The notes under the pieces are model-generated. The model did no database searches. It saw only the letters and a list, made by a program, of their open reading frames with translations, and was not told the DNA's origin. A program made the translations under genes and the position numbers. A stretch of DNA of 64,000 bases from Tanytarsus gracilentus (Eukaryota; Arthropoda; Insecta; Diptera; Chironomidae): NCBI GenBank assembly GCA_038502055.1, contig JAXRKN010000043.1, forward strand, positions 7,750,001-7,814,000, written 5' to 3'. Positions 26,884 to 39,381 of the stretch are shown piece after piece (the stretch's first letter is position 1; each line of letters opens with the position of its first letter).

Positions 26884-29800
26884 ATGCGGCGCGGAATAGT
26901 TAACTTTATAGTACTGCTAACTCTACAACAATGTGCATCTGCAATTCCGATGCCACGGGATCAGCAACATGGAGAAGAACGCTCATCATCTACTGATTAT
27001 CGTTTGCCGACTTCTATCACGCCTGAGAACTATAACTTGGAAATTACAACTAATTTGAATGATACTGATGGCGATGGATTCACATTCAGCGGAATCGTGG
27101 AAATTATTGTGAGTTAATTTTAAAAACTAGTTTAAATTTTAGCAATAAAAAAATTAGCTTTAGATTCCCCGAAAAGTTTTCATTAATTATTTAAATCTTT
27201 CGTTGGAATTTCTTTATTAATTTCTAAGTTTTTATTCTGCTAAAAAACAAGACTTTAATGGTGACTTACATAAATTAAGTCGATCGCACCTTTTTTCTTA
27301 TTTCACATAACAGTGATTCATTCGTGTTCGTGTCTAGTCTGCAGTCTATGATCAAATATCTCCACAATTATTATATCTCTTTCCTCCCATATCTATTTCC
27401 ATTTTCATTGACAAAACAATCGAAAGTGAGTCAATGAACTAGAAGTGCTATTTTTAAAAAGCCGACTCTGAAACTTGTTTGAATCCCGCTAGGAAAAATG
27501 AGCTGCAGATAACTTGTTTATATATTACGCAATTTCCAACAATCACACATAAATTAATTTTTATATTTTTTTCTAGTTAAACGTACACGAGTTTGCTGAC
27601 AACATTACATTGCATGCAAAAAATCTGACGATAGACCCTGAAGATATCGATCTTTATGATGAGTCTAATCGCTTCGAGAGATTGAAAATTAGACACGTCG
27701 AGTTCGTAACAGAGCATGATTTTCTCATTATTCACCCTCAAAATATTCTCTCAAAGTTGAGGCAATATGTCGTCAAAATTCCGTTTCAAGGATCATTGGA
27801 CTCTGATTTGGTCGGATATTACAGGTGACAAACGAATAAATCAATTTATTTGCGAATATCCTCCAACCTTTTTTTTATTTAACATCACAAAAGGAGTTCA
27901 TACCTTGACAAGGCATCCGGCAAAAGAACGTGAGTTAATTTTTTTCCTTTTCAATTGACATAACGTGATTTTTATATTGCCTTCATTAGATGGTTGAGTG
28001 TGACGCAATTCGAACCGATACATGCTCGTGAAGCTTTTCCTTGCTTCGGTAAAAGTCTTAAAGCGTTTTAAATTTCTGGATTTTAATAAGTTTTCATTTA
28101 GATGAGCCTGATATGAAAGCCACTTTTGACATAACCTTGATCCATCACAAAAAATACATCGCACTCAGTAACATGCCGCTTAAAGAGAGTAGAGAGCTCG
28201 GAGCTCCACAAAACTATGTAATTGATGAATTTGAGACATCGGTTAAAATGAGCACGTATCTAGTTGCTTACAGTGTTTCCGATTTTGAGTATAAAGAAGC
28301 CAAACCAGAATCGAAAGATGATGTCGTGTTTAGAATTTATGCTCGTCGCGATGCAATGGCCCAAGTCGATTATGCCGCTGATATTGGACCGAAAGTGCTT
28401 AAATTTTACGAAGACTATTTCCAGATTAAATTTCCACTTCCGAAGATAGACATGATTGCAGTTCCTGATTTTGGTAAATTTATATTAAAATTTTAATGAA
28501 TTTATATTAATTGGTTCTTTCATTCATGCAGGTGCCGGGGCAATGGAGAACTGGTACCCTACTTAGAAACCACACCCTAACCAAGACCCTATCCCTAACC
28601 CTCCCTTAATCTTTTAAGGCCCTCCCTTTATAAACCCTCTGTTAAGACCAAACATATTATCTCTATAAATTTTTAAGCAATCATAATGACCTTACCCTAA
28701 CCCTGCTCAGACCCTAACCTTATTCTACCCCAATTCTTGTTAAATCCTATTTAAACTTTTTCAATTTTTTTAGCAATTTTATTTAACATTAAAATTAATT
28801 TCAGGGGTCTAATTACTTACCGTGAAACCGCGCTGCTTTATCAAGCCAATGCCTCGACCTTGTCTTCCAAATTCAGAGTCGCTGAAGTTGTTGCGCACGA
28901 GTTGGCACATCAATGTGAGATTGTTTTTAACAAAGTGTTTATTGTTTAATTAATTTCTTTCTTTCTGTCTAGGGTTCGGAAATTTGGTGACGATGAAGGA
29001 CTGGAGTTTTCTTTGGTTGAATGAGGGCGAGTACCCTAACCTAATACCATTTTAGTACCCTAACTCACTTTATCACCCATTAATCCTTAAATATATATAA
29101 CCTAGGCAGACCCTAAATAATTCTTAGCTTCCTTCCCTAAAACCTTATTAAAGTTAACCCTATTTGCTTTTTTACTCATAATTCATTATAAAAGCCAATT
29201 GTCACAAAAAGCTCATAAAAATTGAACGCTAAAAAGTAAAAGCTTTCAAGTGTGAAAATTGTTGCTGAGCTGCACTTGACAATGCACCGAATAAATTTTA
29301 AGCTGACAGCAAACTAATTTATTTTAAAGGTTTCGCGACATACGTTGCAAGTCTTGGAGTTTCTCATTTACATCCCGAGTGGAAAACTTTCGACGAAGAG
29401 TCTGTTGACAACACCTTAGATATTTTCAAAGTCGATGCCATGAAATCTTCGCATCCAGTCTATGTCACCATCGCCCATCCAAATCAAATCTCGCAAATTT
29501 TCGATGCAATCAGTTACACAAAAGGTTCCGTCATTTTGAGAATGATGCATAAATTTTTGGGTGAAGAAGCTTTCCGTGATGGCGTCTCGAACTACCTCAA
29601 AAAGCTCGCTTATAACAATTCAGTTCAAGACGATCTTTGGGAGTCACTCACCGAAAAAGCTCATGAAAATCAATCGCTATTAAAATCAGTGACAGTTAAG
29701 GACATCATGGACACGTGGACACTTCAAGTTGGCTATCCTGTGATCGATGTTAAAAGAGATTATGACACAAATTCAGCGACAATTACACAGCAGAGATATT

Positions 29801-31357
29801 TAACAGATCGATACACAACCAGAAGTGATTTGGACCAGTGCTGGTGGATTCCACTGACTTACACAGACTCTGAAACGAAAGATTTTAATAAATCCTCGGT
29901 AGGCTAAATTTAAATCAATCATGACCAAGTTCTAAATTTCTTTCACAGGCACAAGATTGGATGAGTTGTACAAAAGAGAAGCAAGCTGAAGAGAAGAAAA
30001 TCGAAAATCTTCCCGATTCTTCAAAGTGGGTTATTTTCAACATTCGACTCAATGGACTGTACAAAATTAAATACGACAAGAAAAATTATGAGCTCATTGT
30101 GGACACTCTCAACAGTCGTGATTTTACCTCAATTGACGTCATGAATCGTGCTCAGTTGATCGATGATGTGAGAAACTTTTTCTGTTTAAATATTTTCATG
30201 GATTAAAATTTTCAATTTTAAATAAGGCAATGGATTTGGCATGGACAGGTCAGCAAGACTACGGCATTGCTCTCGACATGATTGCATATTTGCATCAAGA
30301 AGGTGAATACATTCCATGGAAGTCGGCACTCGATAATTTGAGGATTGTCAACCGTCTGCTTCTTCGATCGCCAGTCTACGGTGTCTTTAGAGCTTACATT
30401 CGACACATTTTAAAACCCGTGTATAAGAGAGTTGGAGGCCTAACGAGAGTTGCTGACACACAAGATTTCACAGCCGTAAAGCATCAGTCGTTAATTTGTG
30501 GATGGTAAATTCAAATTAAATCCGTTAAATTTTTAAAAATTTAAATTTCAAATTGTCATCAGGTCATGCCGATTCGACGTTGGTGACTGTGTCACAAAAG
30601 CTGTACAGTATTTTGCAAGCTGGATGATTGAGACTGAACCCGATCACATCAACCCGTTAGTTTTTATTACAAATTATTTAACATAAAATTAACACTTAAA
30701 ATATTTTCACAGAATTCCTTTAAATCTCCGGCCAGTAATTTATTGCACTGCAATTCGTAAAGGAACTGCAAAGCATTGGCGATTTTTATGGACACGATAT
30801 GTGAACAGCAATGTCGGCGCTGAAAAGTCAATGATTATACAAGCTTTATCGTGCTCACAAGAGCAATGGATATTAAGTCGATATCTCGACTGGTCGCTTA
30901 ACTCGACACTGGTTCGCAAGCAAGACGCCATGTTTGTGTTTGGTGGAGTCGCTCGTGAGGAATCAGGATTTTATCTCGCAAGGAACTTCTTCTTCGATAG
31001 AATTGATGACATTTACAACACGTGAGTAAATTTGATATTTTATAAATTTTAGTTATCAATTTTTTTTATATCCAAAAAAGCTTGTTCCCGGACACCTCGA
31101 GACTTTCACGCTATGTTAAAGCGCTTGCTGAGCAAATGTCAACGCAAAAAGAATTAAGAGAGCTAAAAGAATTAGTGACAATGAAATCGAAGGCATTCGA
31201 GAAATCCTCGCAGGGCGTTAAGCAGGCCTTAGAAACGGTTGAGCTTAACAATCAATGGAAGATTAACAACTATCTCCTTCTCGTATCGCGTCTTAATCAC
31301 ATGAGAATGCTACAATTTGACACCGAAGACGAAGTCACCGAAAACAGCATGACATGA
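26884..31357 (+). CDS. M1 family zinc aminopeptidase (aminopeptidase N-like), secreted
   Basis: Fourteen exons: 26884-27108, 27577-27824, 27894-27929, 27990-28048, 28102-28473, 28532-28553, 28805-28914, 28973-29026, 29330-29898, 29949-30167, 30227-30504, 30563-30655, 30713-31021 and 31081-31357. Phases close to 956 residues. The N terminus is a signal peptide ([15 protein letters not shown]). The catalytic set is complete: exopeptidase loop GAMENW (316-321), zinc site HELAH (352-356) and third ligand Glu375 in WLNEGFATY. It should remove N-terminal residues from peptides outside the cell, for example in the gut. No C-terminal hydrophobic GPI signal is visible, so it may be soluble, unlike many gut APNs. 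The GAMENW loop sits on a 22-base exon. Intron 8 uses a GC donor (29027). AATAAA lies near 31373. Confidence 0.93.
28554..28804 (+). repeat. CCCTAA-rich intron 6 of the aminopeptidase gene
   Basis: After the donor GTACCCTAC the intron carries many irregular CCCTAA/CCCTAACC words on the sense strand, for example ACACCCTAACC, TCCCTAACCCTCCC and TTACCCTAACCC. This is unlike the plain AT-rich introns around it. A related bias recurs in intron 8 (29027-29329). Confidence 0.6.
29027..29329 (+). repeat. CCCTAA-rich intron 8 of the aminopeptidase gene, GC-AG splice type
   Basis: Starts GCGAGTACCCTAACC and contains further GTACCCTAACTC, GACCCTAAAT and CCCTAAAACC words. It ends TTTTAAAG. Only the GC donor at 29027 keeps the conserved NEGFATYV reading frame. 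The nearby GT at 29031 would shift the frame. Confidence 0.65.
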
Positions 31358-32552
31358 TGGAAATTTAATATCAATAAACACATTTTCTTAATCGATCAAT
31401 TAAAATTAATCTCTTCTGTGCTTAAATTGTGGAAATAATTAAAATTAATGTGAAAAAATATTTAGGTTCAATAAAACTATTTTTAACTTATTTTTTCTCA
31501 TTTTTTTTATTATTTGATTTTTAGTTCGACTTTTTAAATAAAATTCTTTCTCTTTAACCACAATTCGAGGATGATTCAGTTTTTACTGCCAGAGATTCAG
31601 CAAAAAAATCCTACAATGATTTTTTTTTCAGATGCATCACAATAATTTTTTCTTTGCTACTGAAGTGATTAATAATTAATAATAATAACCATGACTTTTT
31701 ATCGAGAGATTTACAGTAATAATAATAATACATATTCTATTTTTGAGATTTTATTTATCTTTGTAAAAATACACGATGCATTCTATATATTTATGGACTC
31801 ATGAAAATTTACTCATCCTGTAATTTACTCACTGAAATTTTACTTGTTAAGGAATCTAAAAGTTATATTATTAAAGTTTTTAAAATGCAAAATAGCGATA
31901 TAAGATAAATTATCCGTTAAATTTTGTCCATTTTAAAATATAGATTTGAACAATTTCTTTTTGCAAAATTATTATTAATTAATTTTTGTTAAATTTACAG
32001 AAATTTGAAAAACTTAAATGTTCAAGATTTTTTATTTTTGCTTTAAGCGTTTCTTTATATGAGGCTGATAATATTTTTTTTTTACTTTTTCAAAGCAAAG
32101 GCTTTCTGTTTTAAATATTTCTATAAATCCTCTATTTGTTTTTAGTTCGTCGTCATTTTTCGTTATGCAACATTATTATTTAAGGGTGGAAACTTCCACA
32201 TATAATTTTCTGGTGGATAGAACAGAGAGAGGACTTTGTGGTGGATAATTTCTATCAGATAGAAATGCTTTATTCAAACACTATACAATATTTTTTAATA
32301 CATGTCTTCCTACATACATGATTTAAAATGAATTTCTATTAGTTTGTTATTGATTATTTTTTAAGTGAGTCTCTATAGTTATTTTTTTTATATCAGAGAA
32401 TGTTACATGTTTCTATTATCACTAAGAAGAAGTTCTTTATCTCTCATTCGTATCCTTTTCGTCGTGCGAATACGATCGATTGTGATTAAATGGTCAGATA
32501 ATGTTTTATAAAAATGCACAATCGATTGTCATCGCATGCGGTGGAAGAAAAT
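31358..32552. other. Region between convergent aminopeptidase and USP genes
   Basis: About 1.2 kb of AT-rich sequence between two stop codons on opposite strands. It holds both 3' UTRs. A short AATAAT run lies near 31670-31730. No coding sequence was seen. Confidence 0.5.
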
Positions 32553-35335
32553 TTATTCATGGTCCAAATTATTACCTTTGACATCAAATCGCGCATAAAA
32601 AAGTAAATAAGGTGTTATCATCACCTTTTGATTCTTTGAGAGTGCCTCTTCAAACTCACGCTGTGTCATAATTTTTATTTTATCATCGTCACACATGTAC
32701 CAAACTTTCTGATTTAAATCATTCAACGAGGGCTTTTGAGATGAAGAGCTTTCATAGTCACTCGTAATTGAGTTGGCTGTTGTTGTTGTCGTGTCATCAC
32801 TTGAATGATTTTCAATTTTTTCACTGCCACCATTTCTTTCACCGTTCGGCACATTATTGTGATAATTTTCGACAATATTTGCAAAATCTTTGACATAGAT
32901 GCCACAACAATTTGCACTATTGCACACAGTTTTTGGCGGCACGGTTTTTTGCGATGCACTCGAGCCGTTTATTAATTGCTGTTGGCTCGTTCCATTTGTT
33001 GCACTAATTTTCTCCGAATTTAAATTTAACTTTTCAATACCGTTCATCATAATTTTACTAAGTCCATTTATTGGCTTTAAACTTTTACTCATATCACCAC
33101 TGCTTGACGCTTTATTGCGTCCATAAATTAACTTTTTCATTAATCCCGAATTTTTCTCACTTGTGCCACCCGACAGCGCAGAAGAGGATTTAATTTTGTT
33201 TGCCGTATTTGATAGTGATAATCGCCGTTTATCGTGTCCACAACTGATGTACTCGTTATAGATGTCAAGCGAGCATGTATATGCAATATAATGACCCACT
33301 GAAAGAGTTGCACCTACATGCGTTATGACACTGTAGAGCTTATAAATGTGAAGTTTATCTTCATCGCGCTTTTTGTAGCATTTATTGCAAAAGCATTTCA
33401 ATATGAAGGGTGTCGGACTGTAGCTGCTGATTTTCTCCATACCACCAGAGAAACCTGCGAGAATTAAAGCAATTAGAAAAATATATATTTTTGAACAAAT
33501 TACAAAGAACCCAGAACTCACGTTTTATGTGCAGAACTAATAAGCGAGGAAGTACTTCAAAAGATATTGAACGAATAGCTTCGGTATAACCGCAACATTT
33601 ATCACATCTATAATGATTCTCTACGCGAAAATATTCTCTCGTGATGCATGAATTCTGAATAAAAGAAAAGGGTATATTAATTAGCTTAATTATGAGTGAA
33701 AAATTTCTCTTAATTACCTGAAAGAAAAGCTGTGGATCGAGGAGTTGATTATTATCGTTGCCCGCAAGCGGAATCGAGATATCGATCATTGTTTCCTTTT
33801 GTTCGGTGACACTTTCACATGTCAAGCACTTGGTGGTCGACAATGTTATGCCCTCGAAGTCCTCGCAGAAAAAATCCAATCCCAATCTCTTGATTGTTTC
33901 ATCAATTTTCTCCTTATCACTTTCACTCACGCCATTACTATCACATGATTCACTATTATTTGTTATGCTATTGAGACTGTTCTTAATGTTACTACTACTA
34001 TTAATGCCATTATTATTATTAGAAGTCACTTCACTCGCCGACTCCTCAATCGCCGACATTTCCGTGTGTGAATTGATGTTCTCCCTCATTGGCGAGCCAT
34101 TTTTACCCTTGAGTGTATCTTTTCGCTTAATTTTCCTCGAAAATATCGATTTGATTGATTGTGTAGAGGTGATTTGAGATGTGATAGTACTGTTTGGTGG
34201 CGATGTAAGTTCGGCATTGTTTTCGAGGGCATTTATTTGGGAGTTTTGTTGAATTAGAATTTCGGGATTCTCTTTGATCGTTTTGGAGAGGGTTGAACAT
34301 GTTTCCCGAATACTATCGAGGATGCACATTAGAAGCTGAAAAAAAAAATAGATTAATTGGTTTTATTTCAAATTAGATTTTAATCACCAACTTCGTGTGC
34401 ATCTTGCTGTTGATTTCCCTCAAATATTGAACTAACGTCCTGAATAGCTTGAAGAAAATTTCCCGCATGAAATGACTCGCTCGAGTCAACGGACTCATTT
34501 CGATGAAGATTTTGATAGAGTTCATGCAGTTTTTCTGTCACAATTTGTCGATTATTTTTGAAGAGAACTGGCGGCTGCTGATGATGTTCATTTGTTCCAC
34601 CACTCAATGAAGCCAAGTCCTTTGAACTCCAACTTCGACCGCTTTGACCCTGATGGAGTGTAGAAAGGATAAATTATTTATGTAAAATGAGATGAATTTT
34701 CCACCCACCTGTAAACCGCTAACATTACGTCCCAGCGAAGAGCTCTTCAGCTTATTCTGTCCTATTTTCTGATAGACAAAGTGCAAGTCGTCGCACAAAT
34801 GATGCAGTCTATGAAGAAACTTGGGTGCAAAGCGAAGGGTATAAATGACAGAATTGAGATAGCAGGAGTTGCCGATGTTGCAGAGGGTTGCAATTGAATT
34901 ATTACTTCCGCCCAAATATCTTTGCTGATAGAAAGCATTTATCATGTTTTCCTCGTCCTCCTCATTATTATTATTTTTAGCGGACGAGTAGTCACTCGCC
35001 ACTGTTGCAGCGGCCGCCGCCCGATAGTCATACATCTTTGGACGCTTTTCTATTTTAATTTCTTCCACACTATCAACTTTTCTCTTCTGACTCGCGTGAC
35101 CGTTAATTAATTTCTGCAAATTCTCCTTGTCATGAAAATTACCCTTCCGAACGTCACTACGAATGTACTTGAAGTATTTTAGGTCGGGATCTTTTTCGGC
35201 AATATAGCTCAGCAATTTACTCCTTATCCGCTTCAAGTCCGATGGCTTCGTTAACTTCTTTCTCTTGTATCGTCGCAAATGAATTAAATTATCGGTCAAG
35301 CTGGCTCGTTCTTCTTTGCTGCTTGAATATCTCAT
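32553..35335 (-). CDS. Ubiquitin carboxyl-terminal hydrolase, USP1-like
   Basis: Five minus-strand exons (35335-34709, 34649-34392, 34335-33718, 33654-33522, 33454-32553) give 845 residues. The catalytic Cys box is CNIGNSCYLNSV (Cys158) and the His box is THVGATLSVGHYIAYT. Two CxxC pairs of the USP finger subdomain are present (CLTCESV; CDKCCGY), with QQQDAHELLMCILD and the terminal PYLLFYARFD. The N-terminal 140 residues are basic with an acidic run. Ser/Asn-rich low-complexity inserts of over 100 residues lie before the fingers and after the His box, as in USP1. USP1 with UAF1 removes ubiquitin from FANCD2 and PCNA. The assignment rests on the NIGNSCYLNS-LRFAP Cys box and the insert layout. 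Another insert-rich USP is possible. An ATG 16 bases upstream opens a short overlapping uORF. Confidence 0.85.
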
Positions 35336-35915
35336 CTTTAAATTTGCGCATCTACAAATAAGAGAAGAAAAAAAATTGAAAATCGAAATTCATAGCAGCA
35401 TATGAGGAGAGAATGTATGAATGATTTAAATTAATTAGCATGTATCAATAACATCGCTGCTCTCAATCAATTAATAGAGAAAATTTACACACATACATGC
35501 ATGTCGTTCAGACTGATTTAATTATGTTGAGAATTTTCCTCGAAAAAAGCATTAAACGACATGAAATTAATTACATAATTCTTAATTAGCATAATTTGCT
35601 TTAGAACTATCAATTAAAATTGAACAATTTCTCAAAACTTTATGTAAATTCAGTTTGTCGACAATTCAAGCTTTTGAAAATTGCAATTTTCGTCCACTTA
35701 TGCACTCACTTTTTCGACTAATTCTATTTCCTCGTGTATATTGAGCTGCAATATTTTACTTGAATGCAAATTAATTCCACAAATGATCCTAAAATTGTTT
35801 AAAAACGAAAAAACAAATCTGAAGAAATGTAAAATGATTTTTTTTACAGTACTCTTTTACCGAGATGACAAAATTTAATGTTTTAGCTCAAAAGTAAGCC
35901 GCAAAAGTGTGTTGA
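35336..35915. other. Upstream region of the USP1-like gene
   Basis: A minus-strand acceptor (TTATTTGTAG) ends at 35352, so the first exon or exons of the USP transcript lie further upstream, not identified. No other coding sequence was seen before the MITE target duplication at 35916. Confidence 0.4.
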
Positions 35916-37079
35916 ACTTTTTTCAAGGCGTGGAAACTCAGCGCACAGGCTCCTCTCAGCCGCTTTTTTTCGCTTTTTTATTGCACTCCAGCGCTGATCC
36001 CCGAAAATTTTATCATTTTATCACTCTATATCGCACTCGATCGCACTCCATCGTTGATCCCTGCACTCCATCGATAATCCCTACACTTTATCGTTTCTCA
36101 TCGCACATCATCGCACTAAAAAGCTTTTTATCACACATCTCTGCACAATTTCGTCACAACATTAATATAATTAATTTTGACATCCAATGACACTTACAAA
36201 CTATTATTTGAACAAATTAAATCGAGTTCAATCAAAAAAAATGTGTTAATTTTTAATTTTATTTTTTTGGTACATATGTATTCATATATGCTTTAATTTG
36301 TTCAAATAAAAGTTTTTAAGTGTCATTTAATGTAAAAATTAATTATATTAATGTTGTGACGAAATTGTGCAGAGATGTGTCATAAAAAGCTTTTCAGTGC
36401 GGTGATGTGCGATGAATATCGATCAAGAGTAGATGCGAGCTTTTTTGTGCAATGAAAATCGATCAAGAGTAGATGAGAGTTTTTCAGTGCGGTGATGTGC
36501 GATGAGAAACGATAAAGTGTAGGGATTATCGATGGAGTGCAGTTGAGTGCGATGTGGTGTGATAAAAATCGATCGTGAGACGATAATTTTTTTTGAGTTT
36601 TTGGTAAATTTTTAAAATGATTTTAACATTGGGATGTCATAAAATAATTTTGTGACTGAAAAAAAAACTAGTAATTTTTAAAGTTTAAAATTAAAGTTGA
36701 TTTTTCGCAAAATGAAACACTATTCTTCACTCTCTCGTTTTTTTGATCACTCCACTGAAGATCCCTGCACTTGATCGATTTTAAACACTCTCGTCTTCAC
36801 TGCAAAACTTTTTTCTTCACTTTGTTACTCTAAATCGCACTCCATCGTTGATCCCTGCACTATATATTTGTTCTCTGCACTTTATCGCACCAAACTGCAC
36901 TCAACCGTTTTTCATCACACATCATCGCACGACATCGCACAAAGCAACTTTTTGCGCTTTCCCGCACTCGATCGCACTTTTCCACCCTCCATCACACATT
37001 TTCGCACTACATCGCACGGCATTGCACATTCAAGCCCTCAACACTGTGGTGCGCTGAGTTTCCACGCCTTGACTTTTTT
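35916..37079. mobile_element. Non-autonomous hAT-like element (MITE) with 8-bp target duplication
   Basis: The element spans 35924-37071 (1148 bp). It is bounded by perfect 23-bp inverted terminal repeats beginning CAAGGCGTGGAAACTCAGCG, and flanked on both sides by the 8-mer ACTTTTTT (35916-35923 and 37072-37079). An 8-bp duplication and a CA-starting terminal repeat fit the hAT superfamily. There is no transposase. The interior is filled with degenerate TCGCACTCCATCGTTGATCC-type units: forward near both ends (35990-36120 and 36830-37030), inverted in the middle (36400-36560). A long hairpin is nested inside. It lies between the divergent USP1-like and d4 genes. Confidence 0.88.
36118..36394. 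repeat. Internal hairpin of the MITE, about 103-bp arms
   Basis: Arm 36118-36221 (AAAAAGCTTTTTATCACACA...) is nearly the reverse complement of 36292-36394 (...TGTGTCATAAAAAGCTTTT), with a few mismatches and a 70-base loop. It is nested inside the terminal inverted repeats. Confidence 0.85.
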
Positions 37080-37445
37080 AGCTCTAAAAAACTGTTAAAT
37101 TTTTGAAAAAATAAAAACATTCGGCGTTTAACGAAATTATAACGGATTTTAATTTTTCAAAAGTTTATTTTACTTAATAATCAAGATCCTTTTTTAAGAG
37201 AGTTAAATTTTTAAAGTTCTGCTCAATAATTTTGAAATTCAAATGTTCGAGTTGTCGAGGCTTCAAGTATTCTTTAGGTTAAGCGTCCGCATTTGTGTAC
37301 ATCAAATTTGAAAATTTAAAAATCAAAATTCATCGTCTAAAAATCAAATTTAATTAATAAAAACATCACAAATCTACTAACATTCAAGTTGATAACAACA
37401 TTCAATAGAAGCTAATTCAACGAGACATCAAAAAAATTAACAAAA

Positions 37446-38847
37446 ATGGCTTTAAAAATTTCAACTACGCCATCGGAACTTAATTTGAATATTCCGACAA
37501 AGAACATTGAAAATATTGAAAAGCTGCTGCATGACTCAACATACACTGAGCTAATTGAGTTCAGTGCAACATTTAATACACGATTAAGGATCGAAAGGAA
37601 GTTGAGATTTCCCTTTCTCGATCCACAAACTGGTGTCGCTCAAAAACATTCAAATCTATTTATGAAAAAAACTCAAAGAATTCCCGGATTGAGAGAGGGT
37701 CAAATGTACACTTATCCATCGTTGAGATGGCGTAAAGCAAAAAGGCAATATTTAAACAATCCCAATTCATATCCGTGGAATTATCGACCCTTCGGAAGGT
37801 TCAGAGACAATGAACTTGGCGATATTCCAGTAGGAGGAGAATTTATTCCGCCCACCGAAGAGAATTCATTTAGACCTAGCTTTATTGACGAACATAGTAA
37901 GGATTCACACAAGGACGATGGCTCAAAAGGATCTGGATGGTATTACGACGACATGGACATGCATGAGATTGACAACTTTGATGATCCAGAGGAGGATTCT
38001 GACGATGATTTTATGGAGCCGAGAAGTGGCAGAAAGAAGCGAGCTGGTGGTGCTGGAGGTGGCGGTCGCGCTGCAGGAACGAGCCGTCGAAGAAACAATG
38101 AACCAGACGCACGACGTAATAACCGTGGTAGAGGACGAAAAAAACCCATTACGAACGCTATGGATAACAATTCAAATAGTAGCGACAAATTTAGTGAATA
38201 CTCACGTCGTCGTTCGAATTTACCACCTCAGGTTCAAACAATTCACAATCCTAATCCAACTTCACTTGATGAGGCCATACCAGAACATAGGATTCCCACG
38301 ACGGAGAGAGGTAAAACACATTTTAGTGAGGAGGAGAGAAGCAGTATCAGCACACAAGCGACGACTTCAGGTGGCAGCATTATGTCGTCGAGTTCAGGTT
38401 TTGCGACCAAAACACCAGGCGATCGAAATGAAAAGCCACGAGCAGCTCCATCGCCGTATTGTGACTTTTGCTTGGGAGACACAAAAGAGAACAAAAAGAC
38501 AATGATTCCGGAGGAGTTGGTGTCATGCTCTGATTGTGGAAGAAGTGGACATCCAACATGCTTGCAATTCACTGAGAACATGATTATTTCTGTCAAAAAA
38601 TACAGATGGCAATGTATTGAATGCAAGTGCTGCAGCCTGTGCGGAACAAGCGAAAACGATGAGACTTTACTGTTCTGTGACAGTTGTGATGCAGGTACAG
38701 TAAATTATATTTTATTAAAACATTAATTATATGATTACTCTCTTTTAAGGTTTCCACATGTATTGTTTGGTGCCGCCTCTACAAAATCCACCGGAGGGCA
38801 GTTGGGACTGCAAATCATGCATTGAGACTTTCTACAAGAACAAATAA
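37446..38847 (+). CDS. d4: d4/DPF family BAF-complex subunit (requiem-like) with tandem PHD fingers
   Basis: Exons 37446-38694 and 38750-38847 join in frame to 448 residues. The N-terminal requiem (2/3) domain is residues about 20-100, with [27 protein letters not shown] and [16 protein letters not shown]. The C terminus has two PHD fingers starting at CDFCLGD and CSLCGTSE, and ends [18 protein letters not shown] proteins are accessory subunits of SWI/SNF (BAF/PBAF) chromatin remodelers whose double PHD finger reads acylated histone H3 tails. The middle is acidic then Gly/Arg rich and Ser/Asn rich. No Kruppel-type C2H2 finger is visible between the domains, which vertebrate DPF1-3 usually carry. 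The intron lies within the second PHD finger. The paralog toothrin converges from the other side. Confidence 0.92.
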
Positions 38848-39381
38848 TTACTTTTTACTTAAACTTAACATTTCGCTTAACGACTTAAGGTTCGAATTTT
38901 TAGAAGACAAGGAGAAGAAAAAATCTTTGGTGTGCGTGTGTATACGAGTTGACGAGATCCCGAAAGTTGTAACAATCACTTGTAGTTAATAATTCAGTAT
39001 TGAAACTTTTCTCTTTATCTGTCCATAAGTGTTAATATAGTCGCTTTTATTTCTTTTTGCATCTTAAAGATTTTTAATTTACTACAATTTTTTTTTCACG
39101 TGAATTCATAGAATTTTTTATGAGAGTGAATTAACTCAGATGGATTTAAATTTTTTTTTTGATAATCCCGAATGCTAACAACTTTTCAGTTCAAATCATA
39201 CAGTTTAAAAATATATTAAAAATACACGTAATTATACATGAAAAATAATTATAATCATTTCATTGATAATAAATATATATTATGGAGTAGCCGATTACAT
39301 ACACATAATAGGTCGAACATAGTTGTAACAATTTTCAAAATTCGAGTGTTGGTGTGTGTGTGTGTGTTTGAAAATATAATT
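38848..39381. other. Shared 3' region of d4 and toothrin
   Basis: About 530 bases between convergent stop codons. They are AT-rich, with a (TG)n microsatellite at about 39349-39367. No coding sequence was seen. Confidence 0.5.

Noticed and set aside
28500..29330. Aminopeptidase first looked frame-broken at the GAMENW and NEGFATYV regions
   Set aside because: A 22-base exon (28532-28553) and a GC-AG intron (29027-29329) restore the full conserved frame, so it is not a pseudogene.
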